From positions 1,089,293 through 1,153,112 of the forward strand of contig NW_019091418.1 of the NCBI RefSeq assembly GCF_001949145.1: DNA of 63,820 nucleotides, read 5' to 3'. Each line of letters begins with the position of its first letter. Within the stretch, counting starts at the first letter, position 1. This document shows, one piece after another, positions 54,971-63,820 of the stretch. The position numbers and the translations under genes are program-made. This DNA comes from Acanthaster planci (Eukaryota > Echinodermata > Asteroidea > Valvatida > Acanthasteridae). The notes below the pieces were generated by a model, which had not been told where the DNA came from, did no database searches, and saw only the letters and a list, made by a program, of their open reading frames with translations.

Positions 54971-55680
54971 TACCTAAGCTTGGCAGATCATGGCAAGATC
55001 TCCCCAGTTAGCTCAGCACATGCAGGAGGCCTAGGGAGGGGACAGTGTAGCTAGAGCGCGCGAGCGACACATGCACACACGCGGCAAACGTATGCGTGTG
55101 TGCCACGCCGCTAGCGATGCTTGCAAAAAGATTAATAATAAATTCGATTGAGAATACAGGGTACCATACTGGGTGTATCCGCAGTCGGGCATTGGTTTCG
55201 AAATCAGGTCTTCTCTTTAGCCGCGCTCGAATTACTTTGCTGCGGCTTACAAACAGCGGATCTCTTATTTCTAGCCATAACTAGCCAAGTAATTCCTACA
55301 CGGCCGCGGCCGTAGCTTTGGGTGCCGGTTTTGTTTTCGAAAGCCGTAGACAACAAGACCCATACGGAAGACCTGTGGTGCTATCGAGTACACACGTATG
55401 TTTTTTATGTTTCCAAATAGTGAAGTTTATTTGTTAAGTTTATTTTGTCATTAACTCGTTTAAGTTCGTTTGTAGGGGCCTACGTGCAAATTAGTTTTCT
55501 AAAATGACGAATATTTTAGCTCTATATGCTGCCCTACATTATTCTAGTTCTAACCATGTTAGGCCTGTGTGTACTGTGTGACGTGACTTAACTTTTGGAT
55601 GGCTCGTATAGCGCCCTCTTCTCACAACACAAGTAAAATCCTTGAGTGACCAACGCGACGCGGTAGTCATGGCGAATTTT
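54971..55680. promoter_or_regulatory. CpG-rich stretch, candidate promoter between pyruvate carboxylase and consortin-like gene
   Basis: The richest CpG stretch in the non-coding part of the window (for example gagcgcgcgagcgac, cgcggcaaacg, cggccgcggccg), surrounded by AT-rich DNA. On the minus strand a good donor, aagcttag/gtagg, lies at 54970/54969 and could end an untranslated first exon of pyruvate carboxylase. On the plus strand the consortin-like ATG is 1.8 kb downstream. No TATA box was assigned. Role inferred from composition and position. Confidence 0.35.
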
Positions 55681-56214
55681 TACTCCAAACCATAACCATT
55701 ACATTGTCTGTCAGAAAAAAAAATGTTTTCTTTCTGTCTGTATAGTGCGTCGTTAAAAGTCATACAGGGACTCTCTGTGGGTGGAGATTTCTTGTCACAT
55801 GTGGGGAGGGGTGGGAGATTTCTTATTCCGAAAGAGTTCCATATATGGATGCCAATAATATTCCCCACAGTGACCTGTGAGCCATCAGAAAGCAAAAACA
55901 TGTAAAACACTTGTTTTACTTTATAAACTTACATGTACTTGTGCATGTACCCTCTGCACAACCTGCCCTTGTGCAAGTTTTTGGGCCACTTATACTGTGA
56001 ACCGCCCTCATGATAAGGATCAAGAGGGACTTATGCACCGTCTCTTGAGGGTACGGTTTAAACAGTGCCAAGTTAAATTTTGTGGTGCTGGTAACAAAGT
56101 CCCACTATATGTTATTCAATAGCCATTCATAAATACATGTACCTCAGACAGTCTCCTTATTGAACAACATGCAGCTTGACTGTGTATTAACATTTGATAA
56201 TGCCTGCTGCATAA

Positions 56215-56565
56215 ATCAAGTGCTGGCACCTGCATACGAGACAGTTTAATCGATTTCTGATTTAAGATTTTAAGAGTCTGTGTGTACGCGGCTTGCCGCG
56301 TGCTCGCCAAGTCCAAACAATTGGATTCGTTTGGACAACTATTAGAAAACTGGACGGGGGGTGTTCAGGAAAATGAAAGTAAAATTCTGTTACAAAATCG
56401 TTGGAAATCTGTTATCTTGATCTCTTTTGAATCTCTGACTAAAAAGGAATTTGTGAATGGGATTAAATATGTGCTTGGCCAGTCTACATTCTAGACCAGC
56501 TCAGGAGAATGAACACTGATGATGCCCTTGCCTATGGCTTAGGCATTAATTGCATCTATTCTTCT
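56215..56565 (+). repeat. Dispersed repeat family, copy 3
   Basis: Shares gacagtttaat, attttaagagtctgtgtg, aaagtaaaattct, gaatgggattaaatatgtgc and agaccagctcaggagaatga with the copies at 17860 and (inverted) 30110. A further fragment with gtttaagactgga and gcacatatttattcc lies at 57403-57432. Confidence 0.6.
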
Positions 56566-56782
56566 GAGCCACTCTTAAAGACCAACTCCAACAGTTTTAA
56601 CAGTTTGGAAAATAAACTGTTATTGTGTGTAGTGGGTAATAAATCATGCGTTCAGTACCTAGTCCGGTCTGTATTTCGTCTGTATTTTTGGTGATTTTGC
56701 AGAAACTTTTGAACAGTGTCTTCGAGTTTTATGGAAAATTTCCACAATCTGATCGCAAGCGGCCCTGTTGAAAACGAAATTT

Positions 56783-56850
56783 GTATGATGTAATACCGGA
56801 AAGAACAATGAAAGCCGTATGATGTAATACCGGAAAGAACAATGAAAGCG
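56783..56850 (+). repeat. Tandem duplication, two 34-base units
   Basis: gtatgatgtaataccggaaa then gaacaatgaaagc occurs twice in direct succession (56783-56816 and 56817-56850), with one base differing at the end of the unit. Confidence 0.9.
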
Positions 56851-57482
56851 GTATCCATGGCACGACTGGTTCCACTACAAACGTACATGTACGTTTACAT
56901 GAACGTGGAGCTACATGTTCGTACACTCCTTACTGGGGATCGATCTGTGTTCTGGGTCTACTGTGCCGCATTGTCTCTTTTTTATCGAGCATTTGTGCTC
57001 TTTCTTCATGATTTACTGGAAATTCTGCGAAAGAACTGGGAATAAAATTCTTTGAGTTTCCGAAGAGTGAGAGCATTCTTCAACTTTGTGCTGTCGCCCA
57101 CGGCTACGCGTGCTATGCATGCCTAAAGTGCATGCACTGTGGTATTTCCTATTCAGGATAATACATGTACATCACAGAAATAAATATTCATCAGATGCTA
57201 ATGAGTTGTGACGACATGTCCCATTTTACAACACTGGACTGGACTCACGGGAAAAATGGGTACAAAAACTGTGTTTTATTAACACAAAAATGTATCTTGC
57301 AAGGGAGATATTGATATGTGCCACTTTTATTAGACTTGGCTCTTTGGAATAGCATGCAATATGAAAAAACTACCATTGTTGGAGTTGGTCTTTAAACCCA
57401 CGTTTAAGACTGGACAAGCACATATTTATTCCTGTGTTAATGATTAGTTTTTGTTGTTTTATGTTGAATGTTAAGGTAAAGC

Positions 57483-60400
57483 ATGGACTCGGAAGAAGCA
57501 GCAGACCTTGATGCCGCAGATGGATTAGCAGGAGGGGATAACTCCCTGAATCCTGTTACCATGGCAATGACATTGCATCCACCTGACTCCAGCTCCCAGG
57601 ACGAAAACAGTGCTGTTGGTGGACACGACACGTCTGGCATTGCCAATGTGATCAACTCTAGCGCCAGCCTAGATGAGATGGGTAAGGAAACGTTTTTTGA
57701 AGAGGACACCTTTGAGACTGATCCTGTTGAAAATTACGAGGATGACCGTGCTAATGAAGTGGCAGAGATGTCCAATCTTGGTATAGAAGACCTAGGTCCA
57801 AGAGACACTGAAATGGACTACATGGCAAGTGATCATGACTTCCCTCCAGGCGTAAATGGTGATCCTCCAGAAGTGAAGGACGGCAGAGGCTCAGAAGGGG
57901 CTTCGGATGAAAGTGTCACGGAGGAAAACAGACCGGACGAGGAACAGGGATCACAAGGAGAAGTGGGGGAAGATGGAGAGGGATGGAACGGTGAGAGCAA
58001 GGACGAGGATCTGACGCCAGGAGGAGGCGATGCTAAGGAATCATCAGGTATTTGCTACTCTCTGGTCATAGTGGCCATATAGAAGGATACAAAAGTGATG
58101 TCGCTCTTGTAAAAGAGATTCTCTCGTTTCCATGCCACAGAAATCCATTCTGGTTGTCAAAGCTTGCCAATGCTGCCTCCCTTTCAACCGCATGCAATTG
58201 CCACATTGGAACAAAAGGGAGGCTGCACTTGTGACGCAGATAGTCTGCACATCATTGGTAGTAAGGCTGCCTAACTTTTTCCAAAGCATCCTTTCAAAGT
58301 GACTGTCAGAGATGTGGTATATATTCATGTATGCATTCCATTATAAATGCTACCCGCATGTATAAGTTATCAACCAGCTGGACATTACATGTAGGGTATG
58401 TATGGTGGGTCTGCCTTAAGTTAATTCCTTTTTCAACAACCATATCTTAATGGAATCCTCTAACACAGTACACTTTAACTTGCTGTGTGTTATTGTTAAA
58501 ATCCTTTTGATCAGTAAACCTAAGATTTTTTGGACAGGAGTTTTAAGAAGGAATTCTTGGTCCAGTTGTCCCATGTTACTGCCATTTTTACGCTAAGGTT
58601 AGAATAACAGAAATATCCTGCATCCTGTTTTGTACAATCCCAGGCCAAGAAGAGCCCATCGATGACCCAGTCCATCTAAAGAGACGACAGCGGAATGGTC
58701 TGTACAAGGAGGGCTTGAAGCTCCAAGAGACGATGGGAAATACCGACGAAGCCTTACGTTGCTACCTGGCTGCCATCACCGGCCTGACAGAGAGCGAAGC
58801 CTTCACTGAGCTGCCTCAGTGCCTCCATCAGGTAGGAATACACAGCGTACCCCCTTCAGAGACGCATCCCTGAAAAGTTTCACCCTAGTGATGCCTCTGA
58901 ACCCAGGCGCAAGCTCTTCAAATGAACTTTGCCTAAACCATTTGTTCCTTTATCATTGTTTTAATCCTGCTACTTGTGACGAGACTTGTGATTTACCTGA
59001 CAACGGCCCAGATCTGTTACATGTACTTAAGTAACAAGTGTGTAGTCACAGTACAGATAACAATTTCTTCACAAATACTGGCAGGAAATAAAAACTTATG
59101 CAGAATTATTTCGTTGAGTTATAAGAAGTAGGGAGTGGTGCTGGATGTGGGAAGGTATGTCACACTATTCACCAGTTACAAGAAAAAACCCTTAAAATGC
59201 ATATAAAAGGAATTCCGAGAGAGCAGTTGCAGAATCTGATATCTTGTTATGATGCTTTCCAGACATCATAAAGAGAGATCAAGTAGATTTTAATGTTCAC
59301 ATTCACCATGTGGTAAATTGGACCATAGTTGACAGTGTTGAGGAAGCATCCCGACCCCACATGAGTATTCAGCACTGATTTCTCATTGGATGCGAATAAC
59401 CACGTCTTGTGTCGCTTTCTTAACCACAGATTTCCAACATCTACTTTGAGAAGAAGGAGTGTATCCTTTGACAGTGTTTTAAACGGGAAATTGAGCGCGG
59501 TGGACAGTGAATAAGTTAAGATGAATAAGAAGCAAGTTTGAACCATAGAGCTATGTATGAAAACTAGAGTGTGATGCCTGCTGGGTGTATTCTAAAACAA
59601 TATGTCAACACGGCCCATATGCGAAAATCTAAACGCACATTCAGTAAAGGAGCATTCCATTTTGCTCTACGTTAACAATGCAAAGCACACCTTTAAGCGC
59701 TGCAGATAATTTTGCCATGACTTCATTTAACCCTAACACTCCTCAGTCCTCCAACAGGTGAAGGATTGAGGTTGGTTAGGGTTAATCAGATCTTATTGGT
59801 ACCTGATACGCATTGCATTAAGAGTGTGTAATTTGATATTCATTCCATCTGATTTCAAATGCTCTACAAGCATGCACACAAATTCAAAAGGTCTGTGCCC
59901 AGGACGGGGTCAAATTGCTCCACGCAGTGGCTGAGGAGTTAGCGGTCTATTAATTCAATCGCTGTGATCTGAACAGAAGACATAAGTAACAGCATGGTGA
60001 AATGGTTAGTTTGCTGAGGTACTGCTTTACGATAGCTCATTCTGATGAGAGGGTTTATTCAGCGACAACCTTGTACTCTCAAGCTTAAGTATGGACATAC
60101 CCAAGTTTGCCAGAATAACGTTTGCCCTTACGCTCTTTTCCCAACTGACCAGTCCACCTGCTGGGCTAACCTTGACTTGCTCACCAGGTTTTCTAATGTC
60201 CAGTATAGTTTCGATTTTGGGATGGGCTCGTCACACTTTGGGTCAGAAATAAACAGTGAAACTGGCCATTTGTGACCCACTCTGTGAAAATGAGTCTTAA
60301 GCTGCCGGAGCCACTTTCTGAGTTTTCATTTGTATTTGAAAGCGCAAATTGAGCTTTTTGTTTGATGTATCACTCAGTTTGGCATCCTGATGAAAGTGGA

Positions 60401-63306
60401 TACTTAATGGTGACAAATGCTGTGGGGTCCTATTGGTTTAAACTGAGCAAAATTATTCTAAAGGGTTTTTTGCTCCAAAGTGGCTCTGGCAACTTAAGAC
60501 TCATTTTCGCAGAGTGGGTCACATTTTGTGATAACTGATATACACCTTGAGTGAAAGCAGTTTGCATGGGGCAGAGCTGCCAAACAGTGTGAATAGTTCA
60601 TATTCGTAGGGAAACTTACGTAAAATACAGAAATGTGTCAAATCATATTAATTAAACATCAGTGGGACACTTTATTTCAACTAGCCAGCAGGGCTATATT
60701 TCAACTGGTTTTAGACTATTTCAACTACCGTTACCATGATTTGACCAATTGGATCCTTGCCAATATCAGAGCTCTCATATTGATTTTAGACATGTATTAT
60801 CATGTACCGGTGGATTTCTTTAACCTCCATGTTTTTTAGACGAAAAGGCTGTTCACTTTATTCAGGCCGAGAAGATGTATTATGAGACGGCTCTGATTGA
60901 TATTGTCAACCTGCAGAAGCAATTAGGTATACATGTAATACTTAACCTGTATGGATACTATGCTACCGCAAGCATGGATGCTGTTCACCTGCTACAGTTC
61001 CACGCTTACTCCATTAAAATGAATGCATAAGACTTGCTCAGATCGGGAGTTGAGTAGTCTCCATGCATGTACACGTTACGGGCTGGTGAACAATGAAGAT
61101 AGCAACTGACAAGATAGTGAATGGACCTTTTCTATGAAATATACAAATAAGATGGGCGCTCCTACCACTGGTTGGCAAGTGCGGCCGACAACACTGTCGG
61201 CAGTGTAGGGGAGCTGTTAGTAGCCATAACCAAGAGTGTTAAAGGTCAATCAAAACCATATTACAGCCTTTGCCCGTTACTTGAGCACACTTTTCTCGAC
61301 ACTAAATGAAGCAACAATTACTTGTCTTTAAGTTTAGCACTCATGTCAAACTATTGTAATACAGAAACGGCGAAAGTGGTGCGTGCATGGAGAAAATATT
61401 GTTATGTCATAGATTAAGCAACTTAGCCAACCAGTGGTAGTAATGCACATGCGCCTGCCTTACTTGCATATTTCATGGGCAGGTCTATTGACCAGTAAGA
61501 ATTTAGTTCTTGATGATGAATATGTATAAGCTGTGGCAATAACATGTTTCACAGATATCCTATGTTTAGTTAATTGCATTACGTCAGAAAACTCTGTTTC
61601 TTATAATTGAGCTGATTTTAAATTGGACGTTCTGATTGATTTATCCCCTCAGAGTCAACCAGTGAAGAGAGTACTGAGGGAAAAGGTGAAGGGACAGAAG
61701 GGGCGTCATCGCCAGCCGGACCTGACTCACCAGAGATTGTCAAGGCCAAGGAGTATGAGGACCTCGCTAAGCTCTGTCTAAAGGAATCCAAGTAAGGCAG
61801 GGGATCATTAAATGTGGTGACAAAAATTTATTTATCTCAAGTTATTCATTTTTTGAATGCTGTCTCCGTCAAAATTTGCATCGGTCTGGGGACAGGTTTG
61901 GAGGAAGCTGGAAAGTTTTTGACTTCCTCTTTATGGCAAATCTTTTGGAGAATAACTAATAATTTACACCTGTTGAAGACGAGAGTAAGAGGTTTTGCTC
62001 TAGTTGCAACATATTTTGAGGCAAAATTTGATGGTACATATAAGAGTGTGAAAATCAGAGGGCCAGATTGTGTTTGGAGGATGGAGGTAAGTGCTTCTTA
62101 AACATTTTTTATTGAATGTGAATGGCTGCTTTCTTTTTGATCAGTTCAGAGGTCAACTGTTTTTTTTCATTACTTGCTGTAACCGCCTGCAACACAAAGT
62201 TTGTATGGTCTTTGAAATGAAACACAGTGGATGGTTCCCTTTGATTCGTTTCTCTTTTATGCAATGTAAGTACATGCTACTTGGCTTCAACTTTCCATTT
62301 ACTGTGTCGTTTCAGACCACAACTGGCTCTTGAGTACTGCGGAAAGGTACGTTGAGCTGCAATCAAACATGTTCTAAATGGAAACAGGAATTTTTTTCAG
62401 TACCCTGGCATGCGGGGGGGTGTTCGTCCTCGTATTTAATAGGCATGGATGAATAATTTTTACTTTTATTGTCTCTGGGAGTTTCAGTCAGTAAGCCTGC
62501 CCCTAATGCAGCCCGAATTTTATGCGTGTGGTGTCATCCTGGAAATCTTGTTTTGGTTTGTGTTGTACGTGAATTCTTGTGAATTTGAATGAAAAACACC
62601 AACCTGCTTCATTGGTCGCTTTCAGGCAACCAAAATATACCGTGAGGTATACGGAGATGCTCATCCTGTCACCATAGGATCCTTGGATCTCTTCACTGTG
62701 ATTTATGCAGATGTTGGCAAGAAATTATACACAGGTAGGACAAGTCTCGGGAATCCCTCCCTCCAACAAAAGACCTTTAGTATTATTTGATTAAGGTTGT
62801 AGCTGTATCCAAATCTGTTGTCCCTAGAGCTAGGTGCCCAGGCCACAAGGAAGATGGCCTCAATTTCAACTATTAATCTTTAGAATTGGTGAACACATCG
62901 TGGAAAGTTGGGAGGTCAGATTGATAATGAAAAGACGGTCTGTGCACTAAGCTAAGACATAACGAGAGACGCAAATTTAAAGGACATGGGAACTATCGGA
63001 GCTGGAAATTCACAAGATGTCAATGCATGTCGAGTTTTGGGCACATTTGGCTTTGAGTGCTTCTTGAAGTAATGCTCATCTTCACTGCTGGGCTCTGCCG
63101 TTTACTTGAACCATCTTATATGTCAATAAATGCACTGCGACATGCCAGTCACTCTGAGGCATCCATGTTCCGCCTGGCTTAGATGCAATGCAGAAGTTTG
63201 ATGCTGAGGAGAAGGTCCTTGCAGAAAGTGCAGCACAGTCACAGACAGAGAGCAGCGATCAGGCAACAACGTCTGGAGAAGAGACTACTAGCGAGGTCAA
63301 ACAGAG
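57483..63306 (+). CDS. CNST: Consortin-like TPR protein, 5' part, at least 8 coding exons, runs out of window
   Basis: Exons: 57483-58047, 58644-58831, 59430-59460 (31 bases), 60840-60926, 61653-61791, 62316-62346 (31 bases), 62626-62734, 63183-63306 and on beyond the window. All junctions are GT..AG with matching phase. Residues 1-188 are acidic, low-complexity and probably disordered. A helical-repeat segment follows. Across the first microexon it reads LPQCLHQISNIYFEKKEYEK and continues AVHFIQAEKMYYE, which I recognise as the conserved N-terminal region of consortin (human LPLCLHQIAESYFQEEDYEK), about 40% identical over 39 residues from memory. Downstream come kinesin-light-chain-like TPR residues (ALEYCGKATKIYREVYGDAH). 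Vertebrate consortin binds connexins at the trans-Golgi; the C-terminal membrane anchor expected for it lies outside the window. Family assignment is probable; function here is inferred. Confidence 0.7.
59731..59781 (+). mobile_element. 51-base piggyBac-like micro-MITE, copy 2, in consortin-like intron
   Basis: TTAA flanks at 59727-59730 and 59782-59785. It is identical to the copy at 54511-54561 over its first 31 bases and differs at a few bases near the right end (gaggttggttaggg). Confidence 0.85.
60271..60523 (+). mobile_element. Palindromic MITE family (TGTGACCCACTCTG termini), copy 2, in consortin-like intron
   Basis: Same termini and interior as 40844-41105. The inverted repeats (gtgaaaatgagtcttaagct against aacttaagactcattttcgc) are better preserved than in copy 1, giving a near-complete stem of about 47 bases. 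Confidence 0.85.
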
Positions 63307-63567
63307 GTGAGTCATGGACTGTTATAAACTGCAGACACCTTATTTCCTTGAGTTTTCGTGATGGTTTAATCAGTATTTTATTCAGGGATTTAGTACACTT
63401 TATTCATGGGTCAGCCATATTGAAATTAAACGCAAGGTTTATCTTCATTTTCAAATATGAAACTGAGAATAAAAGCAGCAAAATGAATTAGTACCTATCA
63501 ACCCTGATGAGTAATTACAAATTTTTGATTAAGCATGCCACAGCGTTACAAGTCTGATTTGCAAATA

Positions 63568-63782
63568 CAGTTGAACATGAATAACACGAGCACGCTTGAG
63601 ACGAGATCGCGCTTAAGACGAGCATAGTTCTTCAGTGCCATTCATACTGTACACATTCCTATGAGAGAAAACTTACTTAATACAAGCTATGCTAAGACGA
63701 GAACACGGACAAGATGAGCACTTTTGCCTAACCGGCAGTGTCAAAAACCGTTGTCCATGGCATTTTGTATACGAGTACAATT
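63568..63782. mobile_element. Possible pogo/Tigger-like MITE at window end
   Basis: Begins after TA with cagttgaacatgaataacac, then repeated agacgag / taagacgag words. The right end, read inversely (caattgtactcgtatac), is only loosely similar. TA flank and CAGTTGAAC start resemble Tigger termini; the element is degenerate. Confidence 0.35.
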
Positions 63783-63820
63783 GAAAATTTTATATAACAG
63801 GTTTTGCCCTTACCCAACGT

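Larger units (their letters stand above)
55681..57482. other. 5' region of the consortin-like gene
   Basis: No recognisable coding exon. Contains the dispersed repeat at 56215-56565 and a tandem duplication at 56783-56850. A possible acceptor (gttaag before 57477) just upstream of the ATG would make 57483 the second exon, with an untranslated first exon further left. Confidence 0.4.

Overview
The window is eukaryotic, from an animal nuclear genome. Coding sequence sits in short exons (31-313 bases) with GT..AG junctions, separated by AT-rich introns full of small mobile elements. There are no operons or ribosome binding sites. The best clue to the organism is a phosphagen kinase with a creatine-kinase backbone but arginine-kinase specificity residues. 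That combination is known from echinoderms (sea cucumber arginine kinase). Together with SINE and MITE relics and a genome-wide excess of the word TACATGTA, I infer an invertebrate deuterostome, probably an echinoderm. Class and species cannot be fixed from the sequence.

Layout. 1-4.0 kb: no gene, one tRNA-derived SINE and a MITE fragment. 4.4-10.8 kb (+): a complete seven-exon phosphagen kinase, predicted arginine kinase, 372 residues. 10.8-20.6 kb: convergent intergenic/3' region with several MITEs. 20.6-37.3 kb (-): a complete 18-coding-exon mitochondrial pyruvate carboxylase, 1229 residues including the presequence. 37.3-55 kb: no coding exon recognised. This stretch is the long 5' intron or upstream region of pyruvate carboxylase and holds MITEs, a 22-bp minisatellite, many TACATGTA words and an 873-base assembly gap. 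55.0-55.7 kb: CpG-rich stretch, candidate promoter. 57.5-63.3 kb (+): the 5' part of a consortin-like (CNST) TPR gene that runs out of the window.

Both complete gene models were rebuilt by joining exons at consensus splice sites. In each the exon lengths sum to a multiple of three with no internal stop (1119 and 3690 bases). The three genes are not a known functional cluster. Arginine kinase buffers ATP in the cytosol, pyruvate carboxylase feeds oxaloacetate to the TCA cycle and gluconeogenesis in mitochondria, and consortin is a trans-Golgi/connexin sorting factor in vertebrates.

I found no undescribed multi-gene system. The most interesting points are the substrate-switched phosphagen kinase, whose two specificity loops both fall on exon junctions, and a rich set of piggyBac-like (TTAA) and palindromic MITE families present in two or more copies each.
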